DNA of 64,000 nt from Bacillus methanolicus (GTDB lineage Bacteria; Bacillota; Bacilli; Bacillales; Cytobacillaceae). The position numbers and the translations under genes were made by a program. The stretch spans positions 1 through 64,000 of the forward strand of contig NZ_PNFF01000004.1 of NCBI RefSeq assembly GCF_028888695.1, written 5' to 3'. Under the pieces are notes generated by a model that saw only the letters and a list, made by a program, of their open reading frames with translations, did not search any database and had not been told where the DNA came from. This document shows, in pieces, positions 44,613-52,581 of the stretch; the stretch's first letter is position 1, and every line of letters begins with the position of its first letter.

Positions 44613-44734
44613 TGTAACTGCTAAATTATAATCAACAGTTTCCGCCAGATAGAAATGAACACTTTTTTACCAATATTTATTTCAGCTAAGCTATGATAGA
44701 TTCATATCTTTAGTTTAGCTGGAGGGTACGAAAG

Positions 44735-46288
44735 GTGGAAAAATTACTATTGTTTGTTGAAATTCATCAATTAAAAAAACAAGGATTTAAAGTAGCAGCT
44801 ATCGCAAGAAAATTAGAGATTTCCAGAAACACAGTTTATAAATATTTGGATATGACTTTAGAGGAGGCTTCGGAGTGGATTTTATCTTTAGGAAGCAGAA
44901 GCAAGAAGTTAGATCCCTATCGCGATCGGATTATCAGTTGGTTAAAGGAACATCCTGATCTGTCTTCTGCTCAGGTGGAAGATTGGCTAAAAGAACGATT
45001 TCCTGCACTAGATGTTGCAGGAAGTACAGTCCGAGCCTATGTAAGTGAAATAAGAGACATCTATCATATCCCTAAAGTAGTTCGTATACGAACACATGAA
45101 GCTGTGGAAGAATTACCAATGGGGCAACAGGTGCAGGTGGATTGGGGAGAAGCCACCGTGAAGAATCTTGAGAATAAAGAAGTCAAATTATATTTCATTA
45201 CCTTTGTCCTCTCCCACTCTCGTTACAAATATGTGGAATGGTTAGATAGGCCTTTTACAACGAAAGATACAATTCGGTGTCACGAGAAGGCATTTCAATT
45301 CTTTGGAGGAATACCCGAGGAAATTGTTTATGACCAGGACCACTTGATCACCGTAAGTGAAAATGCAGGAGATATTATCTTAACTGGGGAATTTCAAGCT
45401 TATAAGCAAGACCGTGGATTTCGAATCTACTTATGTAGAAAGGCAGACCCTCAGAGCAAAGGAAAAGTGGAGAATGTAGTGAAATATGTAAAAATGAACT
45501 TTGCAAAAAATAGAGTATTTCCAAATTTAGAGGCCTGGAATGAGAAGTGTTTAGCTTGGTTAGAAAGGACGGGAAATTACAATATACATCATACAACTAA
45601 AAAGAGACCGGTAGAAGTGCACGCCCTGGAAAAGCAACACTTAAAGCCAGTCTCCACCCTGCTTTCTTTCGAAAGCAACCTTGGCTCTAGTATAACAAGG
45701 ACTGTTCACAAGGACAATGTTATAAAATATAAATCCAATCGTTATTCCCTTCCAATTGGAACTTATCGTCCAAGGGGAGATAATACGGTATATGTAGAAA
45801 TTCAAGGAGAAGAGCTCATTATCAGAACAGAACCGCTAGGAGAAGTATTGGCAAAACACCCTTTATGTCATGGGAAAGGAGAATTGATAAAGAATCGCCA
45901 ACATACAAGAGATCGATCAAAAGGAATTCAAGCCTACAAAGAAACCATTATTCGTCAGTTTAAAGATCAAGAAAAGGCTGAGCAGTTTATACATGAGGTA
46001 GGATGCCGTTATCCGAGATATATACGTGACCAGCTTCAAGTCATTCAATACGCCATCAGCCATTTTCGATCAGAAATAGAGGAAGCCCTAGCTGTTTGTA
46101 TCAAAGATCAGTTATGGAGTGCCAATGACCTTCGGGATATTGCACAACACTTAACTCGATTAAAACAAGCAAAAACCCCTAATTCTCCTTCGATTCAAGA
46201 ATCAAGAAATGATAACCCCGCTTTAAAAGCCTCAGCAGCAACTAGGGAAATGGATGACTATATAAAAATATTAGGAGGCGTTTCATGA
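44735..46288 (+). CDS. istA: IS21-family transposase IstA
   Basis: 517 aa. N-terminal helix-turn-helix (GFKVAAIARKLEISRNTVYK), rve-type catalytic core starting QVQVDWGEATVKNLENKEVK, then EIVYDQDHLITVSE and a Glu region near DPQSKGKVENVVKYVKMNFA. It overlaps istB by four bases (ATGATGAC), the standard coupled arrangement. Confidence 0.94.
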   Translation: MEKLLLFVEIHQLKKQGFKVAAIARKLEISRNTVYKYLDMTLEEASEWILSLGSRSKKLDPYRDRIISWLKEHPDLSSAQVEDWLKERFPALDVAGSTVRAYVSEIRDIYHIPKVVRIRTHEAVEELPMGQQVQVDWGEATVKNLENKEVKLYFITFVLSHSRYKYVEWLDRPFTTKDTIRCHEKAFQFFGGIPEEIVYDQDHLITVSENAGDIILTGEFQAYKQDRGFRIYLCRKADPQSKGKVENVVKYVKMNFAKNRVFPNLEAWNEKCLAWLERTGNYNIHHTTKKRPVEVHALEKQHLKPVSTLLSFESNLGSSITRTVHKDNVIKYKSNRYSLPIGTYRPRGDNTVYVEIQGEELIIRTEPLGEVLAKHPLCHGKGELIKNRQHTRDRSKGIQAYKETIIRQFKDQEKAEQFIHEVGCRYPRYIRDQLQVIQYAISHFRSEIEEALAVCIKDQLWSANDLRDIAQHLTRLKQAKTPNSPSIQESRNDNPALKASAATREMDDYIKILGGVS

Positions 46289-47058
46289 TGACAAGCACTG
46301 TACATACTCTACAAGATCAATTCCACCATCTTCGGATGGTGGAAACGGCTAATAAGCTGCCAGAATTGCTTCGTAATGCCGAGAGATCATCATGGACCTA
46401 TCAAGAGTTTTTGCAGGAACTCCTTATGTATGAATTAAAACGACGAGAAGAAAAAAATGTAGAAAAGAGGTTGAAATGGGCCAAGTTCCCTTATCTTAAG
46501 ACATTAGATGAGTTTCATGTTGAAGAACAGAAATCCCTAAGTACTCGTCAATTAAACCAACTGAGAGAACTTAATTGGCTGGAGCAACAATATAATCTAA
46601 TTCTATTAGGGCCTCCAGGAGCAGGGAAAACACATATAGGGATTGGACTAGGATTAGAGGCCATTCAAAAGGGTTTTAAAGTTACCTTCTCTACTATGGG
46701 TGAACTGGTGCACCTATTAAAAACTGAAGAGTATATTCGAAAGTCACAAATGCAGCTTAAAAGAATAAAAGAATCAGATTTGGTCATTATTGATGATTTA
46801 ATGTATATGGCAATGGACCAAAGGGAAGCTAATCTGTTCTTTCACCTGATCAACCATTTATATGAAAGAAGTTCAATCATCTTGACTTCTAATAAAGGGC
46901 CTGAACAGTGGGGAGAATTGATGGGGGATCAAGGAATTACTACAGCTATTCTAGATCGATTACTTCATAGAGTAGAGGTTATCCAACTAAATGAAAATGA
47001 CAGCTATAGGATTAAGCATCGAACTACCATTTTCGGAAAAGAAAGTGTTCAAAATTAA
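46285..47058 (+). CDS. istB: IS21-family helper ATPase IstB
   Basis: 257 aa, DnaC/DnaA-like AAA+ ATPase: Walker A ILLGPPGAGKTHIGIGLG, Walker B SDLVIIDDLMYMAMD, sensor-1 SSIILTSNKGPEQWGELMGD. It regulates IstA and target-site choice. It ends 36 bases before the right end of the element. Confidence 0.94.
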   Translation: MMTSTVHTLQDQFHHLRMVETANKLPELLRNAERSSWTYQEFLQELLMYELKRREEKNVEKRLKWAKFPYLKTLDEFHVEEQKSLSTRQLNQLRELNWLEQQYNLILLGPPGAGKTHIGIGLGLEAIQKGFKVTFSTMGELVHLLKTEEYIRKSQMQLKRIKESDLVIIDDLMYMAMDQREANLFFHLINHLYERSSIILTSNKGPEQWGELMGDQGITTAILDRLLHRVEVIQLNENDSYRIKHRTTIFGKESVQN

Positions 47059-47094
47059 TTAGCAAAAAGTGTTCAAAACTACTTGACGGTTACA

Positions 47095-47260
47095 TGGGTT
47101 TTTTAGCGTCTTCGATCGTCGGGTGCTGTTGAGGAAGGAGATTTTTTCTTTTCCCGTTCTCCTGAACTTCGTTTCGATCAAGCTTCATTTTGCAAAAGCC
47201 GCAATAATAACGATGTTGGTGATTTTGTACCCCACTTCCACAGTACGGGCAAGTTTTCAT
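47095..47260 (-). pseudogene. Zinc-ribbon plasmid gene, 5' part
   Basis: ATG at 47260 after GAGAGGGAGTCAGT: MKTCPYCGSGVQNHQHRYYC then GFCKMKLDRNEVQENGKRKN. CPYC...CGFC forms a zinc ribbon. The frame ends at the IS21 target site and continues at 44612. Promoter and operator-like palindrome lie immediately upstream. Confidence 0.8.
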
Positions 47261-47280
47261 ACTGACTCCCTCTCTATATT

Positions 47281-47329
47281 GTTGTAACTTACTACAATTA
47301 TTATAACATCTATTGTTGTAAGTTACAAC
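47281..47329 (-). promoter_or_regulatory. Palindromic operator over the promoter of the zinc-ribbon gene
   Basis: GTTGTAACTTAC (47281-47292) and GTAAGTTACAAC (47318-47329) are perfect arms, extendable with one mismatch to about 17 bp. On the minus strand TTGTAA-17-TATAAT forms a promoter inside the palindrome, so a bound dimer would block it. Autoregulation is likely. Confidence 0.6.
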
Positions 47330-47398
47330 ATTTTTGATTTTTAGTTTGCCGAAGTCACCTTTGAGCGAATAGACCTATACATTCATCATTCAAACATG

Positions 47399-47556
47399 TA
47401 TAATATATATAGAAGCTCCATATAAATAAAAATAAGACCGACGGTGCAGCAACACCCTCGGTCCTTCGCAATAGAACGGTTCCCTACAAGGGGGATCGGC
47501 AGCGGAGAGGAAATAATCCACCCGACCGGCCGTTAACTCAAGGGTGGATTATTTCT
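47399..47556 (+). ncRNA. Candidate antitoxin RNA of the type I toxin
   Basis: TATAAT at 47399-47404 could drive a plus-strand RNA beginning near 47411. It folds into GACCGACGGTG...CACCCTCGGTCC (47434-47463) and ends at the shared inverted repeat 47509-47556. It would overlap the 3' end of the toxin mRNA, as in BsrG/SR4-like and TxpA/RatA pairs. The promoter call is weak; the arrangement is typical. Confidence 0.55.
47509..47556. terminator. Bidirectional terminator shared by toxin mRNA and antitoxin RNA
   Basis: GAAATAATCCACCC (47509-47522) and GGGTGGATTATTTC (47543-47556) are perfect 14-bp arms around an 18-20-base loop. A short T tract follows in the plus direction (CTTTTGG). Confidence 0.7.
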
Positions 47557-47638
47557 TTTGGTTGAAAGACAGTATTGAAACGATGAGACTTGCGAAAGCA
47601 ATCGCAAACATTAACGCTTCAAATACCGTCATCGGCAT
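47549..47638 (-). CDS. Putative holin-like type I toxin peptide (TxpA/BsrG-like), 29 aa
   Basis: Reads MPMTVFEALMFAIAFASLIV then SILSFNQKK: one membrane helix and a basic tail, the pattern of the Bacillus holin-like toxin family (typically MTVFEALMFAIAFASLI...). A very strong ribosome site AAAGGGGGTGATG overlaps the start, and an upstream hairpin CCCCTTCATATGAAGAAAGGGG may sequester it. Expression would be held down by the overlapping antisense RNA. It acts on the host membrane and probably stabilises the plasmid. Confidence 0.85.
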   Translation of the reverse strand: MPMTVFEALMFAIAFASLIVSILSFNQKK

Positions 47639-47740
47639 CACCCCCTTTCTTCATATGAAGGGGTACAATGCCGACCCACCCTTGAGTTCTTCCGTTCTAT
47701 TGCCTTTCTATTATACCATATATTTGCATCTGCTAAAAAC

Positions 47741-47774
47741 AGAAGATAATAAGAATTATCTTCTATTTTTTTAT
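47741..47774. terminator. AT-rich hairpin with T tract
   Basis: AGAAGATAAT (47741) and ATTATCTTCT (47755) with a short loop, followed by ATTTTTTTA. Confidence 0.5.
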
Positions 47775-47785
47775 TAGAAATCATT

Positions 47786-47841
47786 GAAAAACGAGAGATA
47801 ATTCGGTAGAATATATAATAGAAAAACGAAAGATAATTCGG
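47786..47841. repeat. 21-bp direct repeat, two copies
   Basis: GAAAAACGAGAGATAATTCG plus G at 47786-47806 and GAAAAACGAAAGATAATTCG plus G at 47821-47841, 35 bases apart (20 of 21 identical). It lies about 225 bp upstream of the replication nick site; role unknown. Confidence 0.6.
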
Positions 47842-48065
47842 CTATTTTTTTAAAAGGTCAAGGATATCTCGCTGTTAAGCGAAAGGAAGAAGCGAAAGAA
47901 AAAGAAAAACAAGAAATGTTGAGAATGAAGGACCAAGAAAAAAACGAGAAAAAACAAGAAAGAACAAGAGAAACCACCACAAAAAAGATAGAATGACAAG
48001 AAGCTGGGGAGACAACGAATTAGAGAGATAAATCTCTTTCGGATTGAGGTGGATTTTCGGGTTTT

Positions 48066-48079
48066 TTCTTATCTTGATA
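48066..48079 (+). other. Double-strand origin nick site of the pC194/pUB110 rolling-circle family
   Basis: TTCTTATCTTGATA matches the conserved nick sequence of this family, cut between G and A (48076/48077). It lies 186 bases upstream of the matching rep start, the expected order. Confidence 0.85.
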
Positions 48080-48165
48080 CTATATAGAAACAACTACGTT
48101 TTAAAAAAAGGGCTCAAACCCTTGATGCAACTGGCGTCAAACCGATTTTTTAGCGTAGACAGAAA

Positions 48166-48224
48166 AAAAGCCCCTGTGATAAGGTTAAGGTGTCGAATCT
48201 CAATCTATCACAGGGGGCTTTTTT
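48166..48224. terminator. Strong inverted repeat between origin and rep, terminator or attenuator
   Basis: AAAAAAAGCCCC-TGTGATA (48166-48184) and TATCACAGGGGGCTTTTTTT (48205-48224), complementary apart from one bulge, with A and T tracts on both sides so it can terminate in both directions. The position in the rep leader suggests copy-number attenuation. Confidence 0.7.
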
Positions 48225-48264
48225 TACCCTTCTGAAGGGACTTCAGAAAGGAGATATTCAGTTT

Positions 48265-49282
48265 ATGTACGAAAAGAATAACATTGAAACACCTAAAAAG
48301 GCAACACCAAAATTTTTGGTAGATAAAACGAAATCGGGGAAAAAACGAAATTGGAAGGACAAAAAAATAAGGGCTGAATTGACAGCCAAACATTTTGGAA
48401 GTGCAGGGCTGCATAGTAAAGCTGAGCGCATGGGAGATTGCACCAATCAATTAGTGTTTAAGCAGACAGACGAAGGTTTGAAACTTTATCAAGCGTGGTT
48501 CTGTAAAGTGAGGTTATGTCCGATGTGCAATTGGCGGCGATCCTTAAAAATTGCTTATCAAAACAAACGAATTGTTGAAACGATCAACCAGCGCGAAAAA
48601 GTTAATTGGTTATTCTTGACGCTGACCGTGAAGAATACGGACGCTGAGAGCCTTCCAGAGACGATTAAAGCTGTTTAATAGGCTAACAAACTATAAAGCT
48701 TTTAAAACGTCTGTAAAGGGCTATTTTAGGGCTTTAGAGGTCACAAGGAACCGAGACCCTGAAAGTGAATCATTCGGAACGTATCATCCCCATTTTCATG
48801 TTTTGCTATGCGTCGCGCCGAGTTATTTTACGAGAAATTACATAAAGCAATCAGAATGGACAAGCCTTTGGCAAAAAGCTATGAGATTGGATTATACGCC
48901 AATCGTGCATATTCAAAGAGTTAAACCAAAAGAGAAATTGGATGACTTGCCAATTTACGAAGAAGATCTCAAAAAGGCTATCAAAGAACAAAAAGCTATT
49001 TTGGAAGTTTCAAAGTATCCAGTAAAGGATACGGATGTTATTCAGGGAAACACGGTTACTCGTGAAAATGTTGAGACTGTCCTGGTTTTAGATAATGCTT
49101 TGGCATATAAAAGATTGATCGGATATGGTGGGTTGCTTAAACAGGTTCACAAAGAATTGGATTTCGAAGACCCTGAAGAGGGCGATCTCATGAACATATC
49201 GGAGGAAGATGAAATCTCAAATGGTGCGTTTGATGTCATCGCAAGATGGCATGTGGGGTTAAAAAATTATGTGATAGAGTGA
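48265..49282 (+). pseudogene. rep: Rolling-circle replication initiator (pUB110 RepB family), single-base frameshift
   Basis: ATG at 48265 follows AAAGGAGATATTCAGTTT. The first frame reads KFLVDKTKSGKKRNWKDKKI, FCKVRLCPMCNWRRSLKIAY and WLFLTLTVKN to AV-stop at 48678. An extra G at about 48673 explains it: the +1 frame from 48674 continues FNRLTNYKAFKTSVKGYFRA, YHPHFHVLLCVAPSYF (HUH-type motif), the Tyr region KAIKEQKAILEVSKYPVKDT and RLIGYGGLLKQVHKELDF. Without that G, one frame of about 339 codons results, the normal RepB size. The initiator should be inactive. Confidence 0.9.
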
Positions 49283-49316
49283 AAAAGAGCATTCCAGAAG
49301 GAGTGCTCTTTTTTGT
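49282..49316. terminator. Bidirectional terminator after rep
   Basis: AAAAAGAGCATTCC, AGAA and GGAGTGCTCTTTTTTG: a stem with one G-T/A-C wobble position and T/A tracts on both sides. It serves rep and the convergent secreted-protein gene. Confidence 0.8.
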
Positions 49317-49895
49317 TTAAAATGAAGTGTGTACTCCTGGTAAAACTTTATATTGATCACCACTTATTGCATATGCTGTTCCTGAAAGATAAGCCACTCC
49401 GCCATTATTTTTATTCATAGTTACAGAACCACTAAGGCTTGAACCTAAAGCTCCCATACCACCAATCGGTGCATCTCTTTTAAATCCGGAATGGTATCTT
49501 AATTTTACGACACCTACAAAATTGTACGGCCATAATGTAGCAGGTTTTACTGTCCAATATACAATTCTTCCACTATCTCCTGCTACAATGCTCGCTCGTC
49601 CACCAGGACCAGTAACAGAAGAAAAAGGGACAATTACATTACCGGTAGTATCGTTATTTACTACAGGATTTTCATCTGCAACGACGCTATTAGGATGATT
49701 GATAATCGCGTCTGAAATTTCCGGATCATTCCCGAAACTTCTAACTGTTATTTCATCATCTTGATAAATGATTTCACCTGTTTTAGATAGTTCTTCTAAT
49801 TTTTGGTCAGGTGTTTCACTTGCAAATGCTGGCGTAACTATTACTATAGCCAAAGAAAAAAGCATGACAAGCGTTAAAAAAATTATCTTTTTCAT
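49317..49895 (-). CDS. Secreted protein of unknown function
   Basis: 192 aa. Signal peptide MKKIIFLTLVMLFSLAIVIV then TPAFASE; upstream AAGGGGGATTCTA. The mature N-terminus is acidic (SETPDQKLEELSKTGEIIYQ). The C-terminal half is beta-rich and Gly/Ser-rich (GPGGRASIVAGDSGRIVYWT, LRYHSGFKRDAPIGGMGALG, GGVAYLSGTAYAISGDQYKV). No Cys or catalytic pattern was seen. It is divergent from a small gene at 49971; possibilities include an exported bacteriocin-like or adhesive protein, but none is supported. Confidence 0.7.
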   Translation of the reverse strand: MKKIIFLTLVMLFSLAIVIVTPAFASETPDQKLEELSKTGEIIYQDDEITVRSFGNDPEISDAIINHPNSVVADENPVVNNDTTGNVIVPFSSVTGPGGRASIVAGDSGRIVYWTVKPATLWPYNFVGVVKLRYHSGFKRDAPIGGMGALGSSLSGSVTMNKNNGGVAYLSGTAYAISGDQYKVLPGVHTSF

Positions 49896-49970
49896 TAGAA
49901 TCCCCCTTATATATTGTCAGATTTTTCACTATAATAATAACATGAAATGGGATAATTTGGAGGTATTATT

Positions 49971-50294
49971 TTGAAAATTGACCACTATCAAAATTTATTG
50001 AAAAAGCTTTGTAAAGTCCACGATATTTCTCCTAGAAAACCTAGATTTGAAAATATTGAAGATGTAGTAGTCATTAATGTTAAAAATCATTTGAAAGAAG
50101 GGGTTGATCTAGAATGTTTCAAAGTTTTAAATCTTATAGTTCAAACCGTTGTACCTTTAGGTATAAAATTCAATCAACAATTATATCTTTATCCAGGCGG
50201 AAATAGATTGGATAGAGTAGCGGTAACCTTTAATAAAAGTGATTATTTATTATTAAATAAAAAGCTTGAAGAAGGAAATGTAGGTAGTGAATAG
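49971..50294 (+). CDS. Small soluble protein of unknown function (107 aa)
   Basis: TTG start after TTGGAGGTATTATT. Sequence KIDHYQNLLKKLCKVHDISP, then VKNHLKEGVDLECFKVLNLI and QQLYLYPGGNRLDRVAVTFN: mixed alpha/beta, no membrane helix, no known motif. It is divergent from the secreted protein gene and separated by 75 bp with plausible promoters both ways. A hairpin and terminator lie downstream. Confidence 0.55.
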   Translation: MKIDHYQNLLKKLCKVHDISPRKPRFENIEDVVVINVKNHLKEGVDLECFKVLNLIVQTVVPLGIKFNQQLYLYPGGNRLDRVAVTFNKSDYLLLNKKLEEGNVGSE

Positions 50295-50387
50295 AAGCAA
50301 ATGAAGGCTATTTTATTTCGTTGAGAGTTGGTATATTATAAATATACTGATCTTTACTGAACATTCAACGTTTGCGCCGTTGAATGA

Positions 50388-50419
50388 AAGAGGAGCCTTT
50401 AAAAGGGCTCCTCTTTTTT
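50388..50419 (+). terminator. Intrinsic terminator that precedes the group II intron
   Basis: AAGAGGAGCC (50388-50397) and GGCTCCTCTT (50406-50415) followed by T tract to 50419. The intron begins two bases later, the preferred location for bacterial class C-like introns. Confidence 0.85.
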
Positions 50420-50420
50420 G

Positions 50421-51060
50421 GTGCGCCCGGCATGTACATGAACTATAGGGTGTAAGTCCCGAACCCCGAAGACAGAAGTAGAGGTTAGCCAAGAGCAAGG
50501 GTGTCCGTGGTGACGCGGAATCTGAAGGAAGCTGGAGGCAAAACACCGGTCCGAGGAACACGAACCTCATATAAGGCTAGGTATGATTGAGTGAGTTTGC
50601 CAAACAAAACAAAGCTCTTTCTGTCGAAGGTCATATCGAGTAAATGAGGCGGATAGATGGTGTGAAAGTGCATGTACTTACCCGGGGAGGTCTGGCGGAT
50701 ATGTGAAGTACTCTTCATAACCTACTTAGTGATAAGTAGCTGAACCGTCAGAAGTCAGCAGAGGTCATAGTATTAGTTGGTCTAGAACAACTAAGAAGGA
50801 CCGAACAATTAAGAGAGAATAGCCCTTGGCATTCAGTGAGTCATGATGAACACAGAAAACGTAGTACCTCACTTGAGGAAGGAAGCGGTGAATCCCGTGG
50901 GAGACCTCTTGGAGGGTGGAGTGACCACTGGCATAAAGAGAACAGCTATTCACGGAAGTTATAAAGACTTGCGTCAATCATCTTAATTGAACCGCCGTAT
51001 ACGGAACCGTACGTACGGTGGTGTGAGAGGACGGGAGTTAATCGCTCCCTCCTACTCGAT
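50421..51060 (+). mobile_element. ORF-poor group II intron, about 640 nt
   Basis: The 5' end GTGCGCCCGGCATGTACATG and the following GGTGTAAGTCCCGAA and AAGGGTGTCCGTGGTGACG are typical of bacterial group II domain I. Near the 3' end, ACCGCCGTATACGGAACCGT plus ACGTACGGTGGTGTGAGAGG is a clear domain V, followed by domain VI (GACGGGAGTTAATCGCTCCC) and CTACTCGAT. Only a 46-codon frame (50846-50986, MNTENVVPHLRKEAVNPVGD...) lies in between, so no reverse transcriptase/maturase is encoded. Splicing or mobility would need a maturase in trans. It sits immediately after a terminator. Confidence 0.88.
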
Positions 51061-51087
51061 TGGTGGTAGAGGAAGAATGCTGAGGAA

Positions 51088-51153
51088 GTGTCAACGGTAA
51101 ATCGGACTGAGTGTATCGATAGCGTAACGAGGGAGAATTTAAGGAGTTGACAC
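51088..51153 (+). other. Stem downstream of the intron
   Basis: GTGTCAAC (51088-51095) and GTTGACAC (51146-51153) enclose about 50 bases. It could be the resident 3' flank or a 3' extension of the intron RNA. No gene. Confidence 0.35.
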
Positions 51154-51171
51154 AAGCGCATGATTTACACC

Positions 51172-51350
51172 CTCTTGGCATTGTCGAACCCCTTCGGTTC
51201 GACCTGCCAACCGGCGAGGGAGCCCCCTCAAATGTGAGGGGGTTGGGGGAGTTTTTGAAGGGGGTCAAGGGGATGAATCCCCTTGTGGGTTTGGGCAAAG
51301 CCCAAGGTTTTCTGCACGCTTTAGCGTGCTTCGGCGATAGCCGACAGCCC
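51172..51350 (+). other. Tandem hairpin cluster between intron and oriT
   Basis: Successive short stems: TTGGCA...TGCCAA enclosing GTCGAACC-CCTTC-GGTTCGAC (51177-51211), CCCCCTC-AAATGT-GAGGGGG (51223-51242), TTGGGC-AAA-GCCCAA (51293-51307), GCACGC-TTTA-GCGTGC (51315-51330) and CGGC-GATA-GCCG (51333-51344). Single-strand origins of rolling-circle plasmids look like this, but no conserved sso motif was recognised. Confidence 0.45.
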
Positions 51351-51364
51351 CCGGCAGGGCACAC

Positions 51365-51400
51365 CACTTTGCGTGCAAAGTGTAGTGTGAATACACTTTA
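51365..51400 (+). other. oriT: oriT of the pMV158/MobV type with nick site
   Basis: Perfect hairpin CACTTTGC-GT-GCAAAGTG (51365-51382) overlaps a second inverted repeat AAAGTGTA-GTGTGA-ATACACTTT (51377-51399). The core TAGTGTG (51383-51389) is the conserved MobV nick region; cleavage is expected after its last G (51389/51390). It lies 71 bases upstream of the mob start, as in pMV158 and pUB110-type plasmids. Confidence 0.85.
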
Positions 51401-51459
51401 TAAAAATAAAGTAGCTATAAAACCGAGATTTGAGGGGGCTGCGAGGGGGTGCCTTTTTC

Positions 51460-52581
51460 ATGAGTTTTGCTATTATTCGCATGCAAAAATTCAAAGCTGC
51501 AGATGTCAAAGGAATACAGATTCATAATTATCGGGAAAAGGAAAGTCACACCAATCCAGACATTGATCACAGCAAAACGAAATTAAATTATGACCTGTTG
51601 AATTCGTCTCCCATTGATTTTAAAGAAGCAATACAAAAAGAAATTGATGAACGCTATACCGGTCAAAGAGCGATTCGGAAAGATGCCGTTCGTTTATGCG
51701 AGTTTGTGATAACGAGTGATAAAGAGTTTTTTGATCGATTGAGTCCTGAAGAAGAAAAACGGTTTTTTGAAGAGAGTCTCTCTTTCCTTCAAAATCGATA
51801 CGGAAAAGAAAATTTTTTATATGGGATTGTCCATAAAGACGAGAAAACCCCTCATATGCACGTTGGAATGGTTCCGATCACAAAAGACGGGAAACTTGCA
51901 GCTAAACAGTTTTTTGGCAAAAAAACTGAGTTGCAATCCTTACAGACTGATTTTCATAAACACATTACGGAAAAAGGTTTTGATTTGGAGCGTGGTGTGT
52001 CAAGTGATCGCAAGCATATCGAAACACAACGGCTAAAGGCTATAACGGTCAAAGAAGAGCTTGAAAGGTTAGAAGATCGGCTTCAGGATGTAAAAAAATC
52101 CGTAGAGCATGCAAAAAAGATAGACCAAGTAGAGGTCAAAGAAAGTGGCTTATTTGGGCCGAAATCGGTCAAATTAGCCGTTTCAGACTTTGAGGAGATA
52201 AAAACCCTTGCTAAAGCTTCTGAAGCCCTTAGAACGGAAAATAAAGCCCTTCAGAGGGAGAATGAGAGAATTAAAGCTGAGAATAAGAGAATTAAAACTG
52301 AAAAACAGAAACTGTTGGACGAAAATCGATCATTGAGAAATGAGATTAATGACTTGAAAAAGAACGTTCAAACGCTTGAGAGAGAGAATCTATTTCTAAA
52401 ACGTACCCTTGAACGGTTGAAAGCTTATTACAACGAAAAAGTTCAAAATTTTAGTTTGATGGTTGGAGCCTTTAAAGCGACGATACTTGACAAGATGGGT
52501 ATGAAGTTGCTTAAAAAATATTTTACGGATGAACACGAGATAGAGGGAGGGGATGGGATTTACTTATGGAAAAAAGATTAA
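51460..52581 (+). CDS. mob: MobV-family relaxase (Pre/Mob)
   Basis: 373 aa from ATG at 51460 (MSFAIIRMQKFKAADVKGIQ); frames upstream are non-conserved. Relaxase motifs are HNYREKESHTNPDIDHSKTK, FFDRLSPEEEKRFFEESLSF and the metal/His motif KDEKTPHMHVGMVPITKDGK. The C-terminal half is a long coiled coil (ALRTENKALQRENERIKAEN). MobV enzymes nick oriT through a His adduct and allow mobilisation by a helper conjugation system. The gene looks intact, in contrast to rep beside it. Confidence 0.93.
   Translation: MSFAIIRMQKFKAADVKGIQIHNYREKESHTNPDIDHSKTKLNYDLLNSSPIDFKEAIQKEIDERYTGQRAIRKDAVRLCEFVITSDKEFFDRLSPEEEKRFFEESLSFLQNRYGKENFLYGIVHKDEKTPHMHVGMVPITKDGKLAAKQFFGKKTELQSLQTDFHKHITEKGFDLERGVSSDRKHIETQRLKAITVKEELERLEDRLQDVKKSVEHAKKIDQVEVKESGLFGPKSVKLAVSDFEEIKTLAKASEALRTENKALQRENERIKAENKRIKTEKQKLLDENRSLRNEINDLKKNVQTLERENLFLKRTLERLKAYYNEKVQNFSLMVGAFKATILDKMGMKLLKKYFTDEHEIEGGDGIYLWKKD

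Larger units (their letters stand above)
44613..47094 (+). mobile_element. IS21-family element, complete, 5-bp target duplication
   Basis: 2482 bp, ends TGTAACTGCTAAATTATAAT and (minus strand) TGTAACCGTCAAGTAGTTTT. Sub-terminal repeats containing GTGTTCA/TGAACAC occur at both ends. TGGGT is duplicated (44608-44612, 47095-47099). It carries istA and istB. Confidence 0.92.

Noticed and set aside
47880-48030. Purine-rich plus frame (SERKRKTRNVENEG...)
   Set aside because: Simple Lys/Arg/Glu composition from an A/G-rich strand; no start or family. Possibly part of the origin region.
48044-48264. Upstream extension of rep beginning at 48190
   Set aside because: The extension reads through the terminator hairpin; ATG at 48265 has a proper AAAGGAG site.
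51147-51527. 126-aa plus frame over the hairpin and oriT region
   Set aside because: It covers the hairpin cluster and oriT, is out of frame with mob, and its composition is that of non-coding palindromes.
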